Shown here in pieces: positions 8,519 through 17,078 of a DNA stretch of 64,000 bases (its first letter is position 1; every line of letters starts with the position of its first letter). The position numbers and the translations under genes were made by a program. This stretch comes from Aeromicrobium endophyticum (GTDB taxonomy: Bacteria; Actinomycetota; Actinomycetes; Propionibacteriales; Nocardioidaceae), in NCBI RefSeq assembly GCF_003586285.1, contig NZ_QUBR01000002.1:1512557-1576556 (forward strand). The letters are read 5' to 3'. The notes beneath the pieces were generated by a model. The model did not search any database. It worked only from the letters and a program-made list of their open reading frames with translations, and had not been told where the DNA came from.

Positions 8519-8546
8519 GGACGTCACTTCGCGGACGTCACTTCGC
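8519..8546. repeat. 14-bp tandem duplication at the stop codon of the solute-binding protein gene
   Basis: GGACGTCACTTCGC occurs twice back to back (8519-8532, 8533-8546). The second copy contains the TGA stop of the solute-binding protein (8538-8540), so the first is a duplicate of the gene's last codons placed after the stop. Confidence 0.85.
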
Positions 8547-10112
8547 GGGGCGAAGGTAGTCCAGGTAGGCGCCGGTCTGGAAGTCCAGGGCCGTCACCTT
8601 CTGCGTGTAGACGTAGCCCTTCGAGAGCACGAAGACCGTCTTCTCCTGGAACAGCGGCACGTACGGCACCTGGTCGGCGAGCTCGGTCAGGATCGTCTTG
8701 GCGGCGTCCCAGCTCTTGTCCGACGTCAGGTCGCCCAGGGCGGCGTCGGTGCGCTCGCTCGCGAAGTGGGAGAAGTTGTATCCGCTCGACGGGTCGATCG
8801 GGTACGAGATCGATCCGGCGTCCGGGGTCGTGGTGAAGAACATCGGCGTAGGTGTCTTCATCTCGCCGGAGTAGAACGCGTCAAGCCAGTCCGAGTAGGT
8901 GTAGGTCTCGACGGACGACCGGATGCCGAGGGCCTTCAGGTTCTCCTGCAGGTTCAGCGCGACCAGCTTCGACCACGGGATCTCGGCGACGAACTGGATC
9001 TTGACCTCACCGTCGTACGTGGCGTACTTGGACTGCGCCAGCTCGGCCTTCGCCTTGGCCGGGTCGAGGTCGTACTGCGGCAGTGAGTCGAGGAACGTGT
9101 CGGCCTCCTCGGCCGACGGGGCCGATCCCCTCACCGTCTCCAGCGGGGCCAACGACTGCAGGAGCGACGCCTGGCCGCCGAAGCCGGCCTGCACGAGTCC
9201 CTTGCGATCGATCGAGTAGGCGACCGCGCGGCGGAAGTGGACGTCGTCGAACGGAGCCTTGCGGGTGTCGAAGCCGTAGAAGTCCATCATCATCTGCGGC
9301 GCCGCGTACGTCGTCGCGCCAGTGATCTTCTTCCACTGGTCGAAGGTCCTCAGGTCGGAGACCCTCGTGCCTTGGACCTCGCCCGACCGGACGGCCAGCT
9401 GAGCCTTCGTGTCGTCGCCGATGACGACGAAGTTGAGCTTGTCCGGTGCGGGCTTGGTGCCCCAGTAGTGCGGGTTGCGGGTCATGCTGATCTTGGAGGG
9501 AGTCACCGAGGTGGCCACGTACGGCCCGGTTCCGATCGGGACGGCGTCGGGGGTGCCCAGGTCGTCGGGGTGGGCCTCGCCGAACGTGGCCTGCATGATC
9601 GGCACGGACGTGTCGGCGATGTTGAACCGCGCGGACGGGTCGGGCTTCGACAGCTTGACGGTGACCTGCATGGGGCCGGTCTCGGTGACCGACTCCACGC
9701 TCTTGATCAGGCTCGCGTTCGACGCCTTCGCGCGCTGGGCGTGCTTGAAGCTCCACACGACGTCGGCCGGTGCGAGATCACTGCCGTCCGAGAACTTCAC
9801 CTCGGGTCGCAGGTCGTAGACGATCGTCGTCGGGTCAGGAGTGCTGGTCTTCTCCGCCAGGACGGGCTTGTACCCCGACAGCGTGGCCGCCTCGAGGAAC
9901 TGCGTCGTGGCGGCCGGGATGCCCGCGGTCGCCACGTCGGCACCGCTGGTCATGTCCATCGACTTGGCGAGGGTCGGCAAGGAGAACGTAAACTCCGGGA
10001 TCGTCGTGTTCGAGGGCTTCTGCGGCCCATCGCTCGAACCGGCGCAGGCGGTCAACGTCAGGCCGGCGACGACGAGCAGCATCGCACCGCGCCGGAGGGG
10101 GAAGGGCTTCAT
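8538..10112 (-). CDS. Solute-binding lipoprotein, family 5 (peptide-type ABC importer)
   Basis: 524 aa. It starts at ATG 10112 with a lipoprotein signal: basic KPFPLRRG, hydrophobic LLVVAGLTL, lipobox LTAC and a Ser/Gly linker. The body shows family 5 features: VYDLRPEVKFSDGSDLAPADV, then RRAVAYSIDRKGLV. It is the extracytoplasmic receptor for the permeases and ATPase encoded downstream on the same strand. A longer frame runs to 10388 but would place the signal peptide internally. The ligand is not readable; context favours a peptide or amide related to D-amino-acid metabolism. Confidence 0.93.
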   Translation of the reverse strand: MKPFPLRRGAMLLVVAGLTLTACAGSSDGPQKPSNTTIPEFTFSLPTLAKSMDMTSGADVATAGIPAATTQFLEAATLSGYKPVLAEKTSTPDPTTIVYDLRPEVKFSDGSDLAPADVVWSFKHAQRAKASNASLIKSVESVTETGPMQVTVKLSKPDPSARFNIADTSVPIMQATFGEAHPDDLGTPDAVPIGTGPYVATSVTPSKISMTRNPHYWGTKPAPDKLNFVVIGDDTKAQLAVRSGEVQGTRVSDLRTFDQWKKITGATTYAAPQMMMDFYGFDTRKAPFDDVHFRRAVAYSIDRKGLVQAGFGGQASLLQSLAPLETVRGSAPSAEEADTFLDSLPQYDLDPAKAKAELAQSKYATYDGEVKIQFVAEIPWSKLVALNLQENLKALGIRSSVETYTYSDWLDAFYSGEMKTPTPMFFTTTPDAGSISYPIDPSSGYNFSHFASERTDAALGDLTSDKSWDAAKTILTELADQVPYVPLFQEKTVFVLSKGYVYTQKVTALDFQTGAYLDYLRPAK

Positions 10113-10175
10113 GTGTGTCCGTGCTCCTCGATCGGGGGGCCACCTCGTCGATGCAGTGGTTGAGAGAATCGTATG

Positions 10176-10218
10176 TGAAACATTCATTCCTGTATACCGA
10201 ATTTCAATTGCAGATGAA
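10176..10218. promoter_or_regulatory. AT-rich inverted repeats, probable RpiR operator
   Basis: Between the divergent binding-protein gene (start 10112) and the RpiR gene (start 10345) is an AT-rich stretch with repeated TGAAA/TTTCA half-sites: TGAAA at 10176-10180, TTTCA at 10202-10206 and TGAAA at 10214-10218. GAAACATTCATT (10177-10188) matches 11 of 12 bases of the site at 2831-2842. RpiR/MurR regulators often sit next to their own operator. Confidence 0.55.
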
Positions 10219-10344
10219 ACAAACCGTACTTTACCCGGCTGATACGCGCTGCTAGCCTCGATCGACCGCCCACAGCTGCCACGACGGTGCGGCCACACCG
10301 TTGCTCGGGACGTCCCCGTCCGCCCGCCCCTCTCGAAGGCCCCC

Positions 10345-11214
10345 ATGACTGCGACAGAACACGACGAGGCCACGCCTCCCTCGGCCACCGTTGCGGCTCG
10401 GGTCCGCAGCCGCCTGGACTCCCTCAGCCCCGGCGAGCGGAAGGTCGCCCGGGCCCTGCTGTCGAGCTACCCGGTGGCGGGCCTCGAGACCGTGGCCGAG
10501 CTGGCGAAGCGAGCCAGCGTGAGCTCGCCGACCGTCGTCCGATTCGTCTCGCGCCTCGGGTTCAGCGGGCACGCGGAGTTCCAGAAGGCGCTCATGCGCG
10601 AGGTCCACGAGAGCCAGGGCTCGCCGCTGCAGCAGTACGGCAAGGCCGCCGCCCTGCCGGCCAACGACTTCCTGGGTCACATGTCCCAGGCGTTCAGCAC
10701 GTCGGTGGAGACGACGTTCAGCGAGCTGCCCGATCCCGAGTTCTCCGCCGCGACCGATCTGCTGTGCGACGATCGTCGGCGACTCCACCTCGTCGGTGGC
10801 CGCTTCAGCCACGTCCTGGCCGACTACCTGCGGCTGCACCTCGAGATGGTGCGACACCACGTCCACCCGGTCCCCGCCGACGAGCTGTCCCGACTGAGCA
10901 TCGTGGCGAGCGCCTCCAAGGCCGATGTCGTGATCGCCTTCGACTACCGCCGGTACGACCAGGAGACCGTGCGCTTCGTCCAGAACATGGCATCTCGCGG
11001 CAGCTCGATCGTCCTGCTGACCGACTCCTGGCTCTCGCCGGCGTCCGAGGTGGCGGCCGTGGTGCTGCCGGCCCGCGTCGAGGCTCCGTCGCCGTTCGAC
11101 TCGCTCACCGCGGCCATGGCGGTCGTCGAGAGCCTCGTCGCGGCGGTGGCGGACCGGTACGGGGAGCAGGGTCGCCGCCGCATCGAGACGATCGAGCAGT
11201 TCCGGCAGTCATGA
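10345..11214 (+). CDS. RpiR/MurR-family transcriptional regulator (HTH + SIS)
   Basis: 289 aa. The N-terminal HTH_6 domain (about residues 15-90) has LSPGERKVARALLSSYP and the recognition segment SVSSPTVVRFVSRLGFSG; the C-terminal SIS-type sugar-phosphate-binding domain covers about 120-265, with the strand LHLVGGRFSH. MurR/RpiR proteins usually sense phosphosugars or amino-sugar derivatives. A GAAGG ribosome site precedes ATG 10345. The gene is divergent from the transporter operon across 232 bases containing probable operators. The first SIS loop reads GGRFSH rather than the common G.G.S pattern, so the ligand may be atypical. Confidence 0.9.
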   Translation: MTATEHDEATPPSATVAARVRSRLDSLSPGERKVARALLSSYPVAGLETVAELAKRASVSSPTVVRFVSRLGFSGHAEFQKALMREVHESQGSPLQQYGKAAALPANDFLGHMSQAFSTSVETTFSELPDPEFSAATDLLCDDRRRLHLVGGRFSHVLADYLRLHLEMVRHHVHPVPADELSRLSIVASASKADVVIAFDYRRYDQETVRFVQNMASRGSSIVLLTDSWLSPASEVAAVVLPARVEAPSPFDSLTAAMAVVESLVAAVADRYGEQGRRRIETIEQFRQS

Positions 11215-11217
11215 CTC

Positions 11218-12438
11218 CTACAACCGCGGCTCAGCCACGTCCACCAGGCTCCCGCGGGCGTCGACGACCGGGATCGACCGCCACCGGTCGAAGGCGCCGC
11301 ACGGATGACTCACTCCCAGGCTGATCCGGTCGCCGGCGCGCAGCGCGCACGTCGCCGCCACTGACACGAACGCGTGCTGGTCGTTGACCCCCACGACGCG
11401 CGCACCCTCGACCGGCGTGATCGACCCGTCGTCGTGCCGCTGCCCGACGACCACCGGCAACCTGTCGTCCGTCGGCACGTCGCGACGCCCGAAACCGGCG
11501 ATCACCAACCCCGGCTCCGGGGTGGACAGGACCGAGGCGACCAGCTCGAGCGCCGGCGCGAACCTGGACCCGCCGGGCTGGTCCGACCGGCCGTCGAAGG
11601 GCGACGTCTCGCGATACACGCCGTGGTCGTGGGTCGCGTAGCAACCGCTGCGCAGGATCGTGTCGACGGGGAACCCGAAGCGGTCCGGACCCACCGCGTC
11701 CACGACGAGGTCGAAGTAGGAGCTCCCCCCTGCGGTCACGACGGGCCGGCGCTCGAAGAGGTTCTCGGCCTGGCAACGCTCGGTCAGCGCGTGCAGCTCG
11801 TCGAGGAAGGTCCCGATGGCGGGCGGCACGGCTTCCTGGCCTCGGGGCATCAGACCTTCGAACCCCGCGACGCCCCGCAGCTCGAGGCGCGGCGACTCCG
11901 ACACCCGGCGCGCCAGCTCGACCGCCTCGTGGACGCTGCGTGCGCCGGTCCGTCCTCCGGTGAACCCCAGCTCGACCAGGACGCCCAGACGCAGGGCCGG
12001 CTGCAGCGCGTCGAGCCGGGAGCTCAAGATCTCCAGGCTGTCGACCGAATCGACGTACACAAGGACGTCAGAGGGCTCGGAGGCATGGGCGAGGAAGGTC
12101 TCGGCCACCCAGGCGATGGCCCGTTCCTCGACCACCAGGTTGGCGATCAGGATGCGGCGGACGCCGAGCCCCCACAGATCGCGGGCCTGACGGATCGTCG
12201 CCGCCGTCAGTCCCCAGGCTCCGCGCTCGAGCTGCAGGTGGGTGATGTAGGCCGTCATGGACGTCTTGGCGTGCGGGGCCAGGTGCACTCCGCGCGCCGC
12301 GCAGTAGTCGGCCATCAGACGGACGTTGGAGCGGACCGCCTCGTCGTGCAGCAGCATGACCGGCAGATCGAGGTCGTCCAGCGCACGCGTCGCACCGCCC
12401 CGCGCCGCCTCGATACGTGACGTCGACGACGTGGACAT
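11218..12438 (-). CDS. PLP enzyme of the D-threonine aldolase / D-serine deaminase-like family
   Basis: 406 aa. The N-terminal alanine-racemase-like barrel has the PLP lysine in LAPHAKTSMTA (about residues 51-61); the C-terminal metal-binding domain contains CYATHDHG and ends with the H-P-C motif in SLGVSHPCGAFDRW, the usual zinc ligands of DSD1-like enzymes. Known members cleave D-threonine or D-3-hydroxyaspartate, or deaminate D-serine. Start ATG 12438 is preceded by GGAGGAA; an upstream ATG lacks such a site. It is convergent with the RpiR gene, only 3 bases apart. A D-amino acid substrate fits the deacylase encoded nearby. Confidence 0.85.
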   Translation of the reverse strand: MSTSSTSRIEAARGGATRALDDLDLPVMLLHDEAVRSNVRLMADYCAARGVHLAPHAKTSMTAYITHLQLERGAWGLTAATIRQARDLWGLGVRRILIANLVVEERAIAWVAETFLAHASEPSDVLVYVDSVDSLEILSSRLDALQPALRLGVLVELGFTGGRTGARSVHEAVELARRVSESPRLELRGVAGFEGLMPRGQEAVPPAIGTFLDELHALTERCQAENLFERRPVVTAGGSSYFDLVVDAVGPDRFGFPVDTILRSGCYATHDHGVYRETSPFDGRSDQPGGSRFAPALELVASVLSTPEPGLVIAGFGRRDVPTDDRLPVVVGQRHDDGSITPVEGARVVGVNDQHAFVSVAATCALRAGDRISLGVSHPCGAFDRWRSIPVVDARGSLVDVAEPRL

Positions 12439-12537
12439 GGTTCCTCCATGGGTGCGGGTGACTCGGGTCATCCGAAGCCTAGGTCGGGCGACCGTCCTGC
12501 CGCTGGTCCGAGCGCACATCGTGCACCCCTGTGGACG

Positions 12538-12549
12538 GTCCGATCGGAC
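12538..12549. promoter_or_regulatory. 12-bp perfect palindrome upstream of the PLP enzyme gene
   Basis: GTCCGATCGGAC is self-complementary and lies in the 149-base gap between the start of the PLP enzyme gene (12438) and the end of the PucR-type gene (12588). It could be an operator, but short GC-rich palindromes are common in such DNA. Confidence 0.3.
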
Positions 12550-12587
12550 AGGTCCGTCGTGGCGCGGCGACGGCGGCCGTCCACCCG

Positions 12588-13877
12588 TCAGACGTCGTCG
12601 ACGTACGTGCGCAGCCGGAAGTGCAGCATGGCCGCGAAACGGGTGTCGCTGTCGCCGAGATCGATCCCGCCGACCTGCGCCACCGTGCGCAGGCGGTACC
12701 GGAACGTGTTGGGGTGGACGAACAGGGACCGCGAGGCCGCCGTAATGTCGCCGAAGTGGTCGAGCCAGGCGGAGAAGGTCTCCACCAGCCGCGTGCCGTG
12801 AGCCCGGTCGTGCTCCTCGAGCCGCGCCGCCGGCCCTGCGAGCGCCTCGCCGCGCTGCACGATGGCGTCGCTGAGCTCGGTCATGAACGCATCCGCCTGC
12901 AGATCGACCAGGCGACCCACACGGCGCGTCGCCCGGCGTGAACGGAGCACCCGGGAGGCACGCGCGGCGTCCTCGCGTGACCGGGCGAGCTGGCGGACGT
13001 CGGACGCCGGGGCGCCGATCCCCACGACGAAGCTGCCCGAGCCGATGCGGTCGACGAAGCGCGAGGCGACTCTCGCGGCCGTCTCCTCGCGATGCTCACC
13101 CGCGACCGGCAGGAGTCCCAGGCACACCGGACCGACCACGGCGACGGCCGCGCGAGGCGAGGTCGCCGCGAGGTGGAGGGCGAAGGCGTCGGAGAGGCGC
13201 AGCTGCTCGGCCAGACGGTCGGCGCCGGTCGTCGCACCACGCTCGGCACCCGTCAGGTCGCCCTCGACGCCCCCACCGTCCTGCTCGTCCCGCTCGTCCC
13301 GCACGGCGAGCTCGAGCACCGCGACCGGCAGTCCCGCCAGGCCGAGTTCCGCCAGCGCACCTCCCGCCGCGGAGGAACCGGAAACCGCGGTGGCCACGAG
13401 CTCGGACCGACGCGCCCGCTCGGCCACCGTCCCCGTGCGTGCCCGCAGCATCGCGAGGGCGACCGGGCCGGAGGCCTCGCGGAGCGCCTCCATCCGGTCG
13501 GCCGACGGCTCGTCCCGCACGGCGACCCACACCGATCCCAGGATCTCGTCGCCCGCCCGCACCGCGACTGCCACCCGCGACAGCTCGGAGCAGTCCGCCC
13601 CGGTGTCGCCGGTGGGGACGAAGATCGGTCGATCCGACCCGTGGAGTCGCCGGAACACCCCGTCGTCGACGAAGCGCTGGGTGATGTGCGGCGGCACGCG
13701 TCGCCCCAGGATGGACTCGACACGAGGCCCGTCCGCCTCCTCCTGCCGCACCGAGAACGCGACCACCCGGGACTCCCGGTCCTCAATCGTGACGGGCGCG
13801 TCCATGATCGCGCTGATCGCGTCCGCCACGGCGAACAGGTCGTGCGCGGCGTCGTCGTGGAGCCTCAGGCCTGTCAC
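12588..13877 (-). CDS. PucR/CdaR-type transcriptional regulator with C-terminal HTH
   Basis: 429 aa. The C-terminus carries the HTH_30 signature GDITAASRSLFVHPNTFRYR followed by FAAMLHFRLRTY, as in PucR, CdaR and SdaR regulators of purine, carbohydrate-diacid and amino-acid catabolism. The N-terminal part (about 1-150) looks like a GAF-type sensor with DAPVTIEDRESRVVAFS; a GGDEF-related middle domain is likely. The start is GTG 13877, with GGGAGGCG upstream; longer frames read into the divergent promoter region. It is divergent from a serine hydrolase gene, and the gap holds a clear palindrome. Confidence 0.85.
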   Translation of the reverse strand: MTGLRLHDDAAHDLFAVADAISAIMDAPVTIEDRESRVVAFSVRQEEADGPRVESILGRRVPPHITQRFVDDGVFRRLHGSDRPIFVPTGDTGADCSELSRVAVAVRAGDEILGSVWVAVRDEPSADRMEALREASGPVALAMLRARTGTVAERARRSELVATAVSGSSAAGGALAELGLAGLPVAVLELAVRDERDEQDGGGVEGDLTGAERGATTGADRLAEQLRLSDAFALHLAATSPRAAVAVVGPVCLGLLPVAGEHREETAARVASRFVDRIGSGSFVVGIGAPASDVRQLARSREDAARASRVLRSRRATRRVGRLVDLQADAFMTELSDAIVQRGEALAGPAARLEEHDRAHGTRLVETFSAWLDHFGDITAASRSLFVHPNTFRYRLRTVAQVGGIDLGDSDTRFAAMLHFRLRTYVDDV

Positions 13878-13968
13878 CGCGGATCGCCTCCCACACCGGG
13901 AGTGTAGGGCACCCCCGATCCTGTCTCGGTGCTCGTCGCGGGCCTCATGGTGGATCCTCCCGGCGGCG

Positions 13969-13994
13969 CCGACAACTCTTGTCGGATGCGACAA
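13969..13994. promoter_or_regulatory. Palindrome with extra half-site, probable PucR-type operator
   Basis: CCGACAA (13969-13975), spacer CTC, TTGTCGG (13979-13985): a perfect 7-bp inverted repeat. A further CGACAA copy follows at 13989-13994. It sits between the divergent regulator gene (start 13877) and the hydrolase gene (start 14066), where an operator is expected. Confidence 0.55.
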
Positions 13995-14065
13995 GACGCC
14001 GCAGCGGGCCTGGTCTACGTTGAGATCGTCACGCACGCCCCCGGCTCGCAGCACGAGGAGACCCG

Positions 14066-15598
14066 ATGTCCGACGAGAGCACGGCGGTCCCGATCGAGAC
14101 GATGATCGATGCCCTCTTCGAGCAGTACGTCGGGGTCGGCACCAGCCGCGCAGCGGTCGTCGGGCTGAGTGACGAGACGGGACTGTCGCACTGGAGGGGC
14201 CACGGATCCGCCAACGATCAGGACGAGCTTCCCGACGCCGACATGCTCTTCCCGATCGCATCGATGACCAAGAGCTTCGCCTGCTGCGCCACCTTGGTCG
14301 CCCGTGACGCGGGGCTGCTCGACCTCGAGGACCCCATCACGAAGCACGTCCCGGAGTTCCAGCTCGCTGCGAACGACTCGGGCGAGATCGTGCCGACGAT
14401 CCGCATGCTGCTGAGCATGAGCGGCGGGCTCACCGAGGACAATGCGTGGGTCGACCCCTTCATCGACGCCCCCGTCGATCGGGTGCTCCACGAGGCGGCC
14501 CGCGGCGTCCGGCTGAGCAGCCGTCCCGGTACCACCTACGAGTACTCGAACCTGGGCTACGCCTTGGTCGGCATCGCGGTCGGCCGAGCCGTCGGCATGC
14601 CCTTCGCCGACTACGTCCAGCAGAACCTGCTCGAACCGCTGGGTCTCACCTCGACGTTCTACGACAAGGACGCGCCGGCCGACCGGCCACGAGCCTCCGG
14701 ATACTCGCTCGACGACCGTGGCGACTGGATCGCGTACGGCCCGCGGACCTCCGACGCCTTCCTCGCAGCCGGTGGCCTGGTCAGCACCATTCGCGACCTC
14801 GCCACATGGATCACGTGGCTCGGCTCGGCGCTGCGGGAGTCGCCCACGGACGAGTCGGTGCTCAGCACGGCGTCTCGGCGCGAGCTGCACCGCATCCACG
14901 TCATGACGCCCCCGGCCGTGACGATCGCCCCTGACGGCGGCCTGGCCGTCGTCACCGGCGGGTACGGCCTGGGCGTGCAGGTGCGTCAGGACCTGCGGCG
15001 CGGCCTCATCGTCGGACACGCGGGCGGGCTGCCCGGATTCACCCTCTACATGACGTGGCACCCGGCGTCGGGACGCGGGCTGGTAGCCCTGACCAACAGC
15101 CACCGCGGCGACCTCGTCGCGATGTGCGATCGCGCGCTCGGCATGGTCCTGGCCGACCACGACGTGCCCGCGTCGGTCGTGCGCCTGTGGCCCGAGACCC
15201 ACGAGCTGCGACACCAGACCGATGCGCTGATCCGTCGCTGGGACGACGCCCTGGCGGTGCGCATCTTCGCCGACAACGTCGACTTCGACCAGCCCCTGGA
15301 CGAGCGCCGGGCGGAGATCGCCCGCCTCGTCGAGATCGTGGGGCCCCTGCTCGACGCGCCCGGCGCGTCTCGTCTGGTGTCCGCCGACTCACCCGCCGAC
15401 GTCACGTGGTCCATGGCCGGCGAGCGCGGCGAGCTGCTCTGCATGATCCACCTGACCCCGGTCGAGCCCGCGGCGGTCCAGGAGCTGGTCGTGCGAGCCG
15501 TGCCCGACGGACATCCGCGTCCCGTCGAGCTCCAGCCCGACCGCTTCACCGCGGGGCCGTCCTACACCACGACCCACCGGATCATCGCGACGACGTGA
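14066..15598 (+). CDS. Serine hydrolase, class C beta-lactamase / D-aminopeptidase fold
   Basis: 510 aa. Catalytic motifs of the PBP-fold hydrolases are all present: S66-M-T-K69, Y160-S-N162 and H317-A-G-G320 (replacing K-T-G). A C-terminal domain of about 150 residues follows the catalytic fold. No signal peptide is seen, so the enzyme is probably cytoplasmic. Family members include class C beta-lactamases, D-aminopeptidases, esterases and many uncharacterised hydrolases; HxGG in box 3 is more typical of the peptidases and esterases. The D-amino-acid context favours amide or peptide hydrolysis over antibiotic resistance, but that is inference. The 3' end overlaps the convergent deacylase gene by 17 bases. 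Confidence 0.87.
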   Translation: MSDESTAVPIETMIDALFEQYVGVGTSRAAVVGLSDETGLSHWRGHGSANDQDELPDADMLFPIASMTKSFACCATLVARDAGLLDLEDPITKHVPEFQLAANDSGEIVPTIRMLLSMSGGLTEDNAWVDPFIDAPVDRVLHEAARGVRLSSRPGTTYEYSNLGYALVGIAVGRAVGMPFADYVQQNLLEPLGLTSTFYDKDAPADRPRASGYSLDDRGDWIAYGPRTSDAFLAAGGLVSTIRDLATWITWLGSALRESPTDESVLSTASRRELHRIHVMTPPAVTIAPDGGLAVVTGGYGLGVQVRQDLRRGLIVGHAGGLPGFTLYMTWHPASGRGLVALTNSHRGDLVAMCDRALGMVLADHDVPASVVRLWPETHELRHQTDALIRRWDDALAVRIFADNVDFDQPLDERRAEIARLVEIVGPLLDAPGASRLVSADSPADVTWSMAGERGELLCMIHLTPVEPAAVQELVVRAVPDGHPRPVELQPDRFTAGPSYTTTHRIIATT

Positions 15599-17078
15599 CG
15601 GGGGTGCCGGCCAGCACGCCCAGGTCGAGCCGGTCGTCGGTGACGGTGACCTGGCCGGCCACGATCACGAACGCATAGCCCTGCGACGGCGCGGTGCCCT
15701 CGGCGTACGTGGCCCGATCGGTGACTCGGTGGGGGTCCAGCACCACGATGTCGGCGTCGGAGCCGGGCCGGAGGCGTCCCTTGCGCCGCATCGCCGGCAC
15801 GAACGACTCGAGGATGCGCGCCGGCCCCAAGCTGCACCGCTCGAACGCCTCGACCCACGAGAGCGTCCCAGTGGCACGGACGTACTGGCGCAGGAAGCGT
15901 GAGTACGTGCCCGCCCCGCGGGGGTGCGTGACGACGTCACGCGGAGGGGGCCACGCGAACGGGTCCCCCGCCTCGGCCTCCCAGGCCAGGGGCATCGCGT
16001 CCGACGCGATGACGGTGCCCGGGAAGGTGAGTGCCCGGTCCAGCACCAGCCGGTCGTCCGGCACGTCCTCGTCGAGCAGGTGGATGATCACGATGGCGCC
16101 GGGGTCGTCCCGGCGCAGCCGCGCCAGCTCGTCCAGGTCGCGCACGCGCTGCCCCGTGGGGGTGTGGACGATGGACGAGGGCGTCAGCCGGCGCTCGGCA
16201 AGACGGTCCGGAGCGAGGAACGCGGCACCGATCGTCGTCGAGCCTGCACCGTACGGATAGGCCTCCGTCGTGACCGGCGCCGGGCTCTGCTCGATGAGGC
16301 GGTGCACCCGGTCGACGTGCCACAGCGAGGTGCTGTTGACGTGGCAGTAGTGCGCGGAGGCACCCGTCAGCTGCGCGGCCCGGACGATCTCCTCGGCGCC
16401 GTCGATCGCGACGCTCGGCGTGGTCTCGACCAGGTCGCGGGCGTGCGTGAACGTGCCGGTCGCGGTGTCCGCCGCCAGCTGGGAGACCGCCAGGTACTCC
16501 TCGGGCCTGGTCGCGGGCGCGTAGCCCAGCAGCAGGCCGATCCCGATCGCGCCGGCGGCCACGTCACGACCGAGACGGTCCAGCATGGCGTCGGTCTGGC
16601 GGTCCGAGGCGGGGCGCTTCCACTCGTCGCCGCCGAGCGACGTCAGGACGTCCCTCGGGTCGTCGCCCCGGATCCCGCCGACCTCGATCAGCCTGGCCTG
16701 CTGCCAGGACGCCGAGCTGCCGTAGTGGGTCGCGCGTCCTTGCACCGCGGCACCTCGGAGGAACGCCGACACGTCGGTGACCCCGCCCTCGAGGTCCAGC
16801 GCCGTCGTGACCCCGTCGAGCACCTGCAGCCGGCTCCCCGCGACGGTCTGGGCGTGGCTGTGCAGGTCGATCCACCCCGGGCCCACGATCCTTCCCGACG
16901 CGTCCAGCACGCGGCGTCCGACCAGCTCCTCGTCGGTCGTGACCGCGGTGATCGTCCCTCCGGTGATGCCGACCTGGCCGATGTCGTCCAGCCCGGTCTC
17001 GGGATCGATGAGGCGGCCGCCCGTGATGACGAGGTCGTGGATCGCCGGAGCAGGGACGGAACTGGTGTCGGTCGTCAT
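15582..17078 (-). CDS. Amidohydrolase, N-acyl-D-amino-acid (D-glutamate) deacylase-like
   Basis: 498 aa. N-terminal urease-type barrel begins with HDLVITGGRLIDPETGLDD; the metal motif is GPGWIDLHSHAQ (H73, H75), followed by LQVLDGVTTALDLEGGV, a hallmark of the D-glutamate deacylase-like branch. Later come a His-containing strand (SAHYCHVNS), ASDAMPL and the C-terminal GRLRPGSDADIVVLDP. The presumed reaction is release of a D-amino acid from an N-acyl-D-amino acid. The start ATG 17078 overlaps the upstream hydrolase stop as ATGA, so the two are co-translated. A frame extending upstream is antisense-like and ignored. Confidence 0.85.
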   Translation of the reverse strand: MTTDTSSVPAPAIHDLVITGGRLIDPETGLDDIGQVGITGGTITAVTTDEELVGRRVLDASGRIVGPGWIDLHSHAQTVAGSRLQVLDGVTTALDLEGGVTDVSAFLRGAAVQGRATHYGSSASWQQARLIEVGGIRGDDPRDVLTSLGGDEWKRPASDRQTDAMLDRLGRDVAAGAIGIGLLLGYAPATRPEEYLAVSQLAADTATGTFTHARDLVETTPSVAIDGAEEIVRAAQLTGASAHYCHVNSTSLWHVDRVHRLIEQSPAPVTTEAYPYGAGSTTIGAAFLAPDRLAERRLTPSSIVHTPTGQRVRDLDELARLRRDDPGAIVIIHLLDEDVPDDRLVLDRALTFPGTVIASDAMPLAWEAEAGDPFAWPPPRDVVTHPRGAGTYSRFLRQYVRATGTLSWVEAFERCSLGPARILESFVPAMRRKGRLRPGSDADIVVLDPHRVTDRATYAEGTAPSQGYAFVIVAGQVTVTDDRLDLGVLAGTPVTSSR

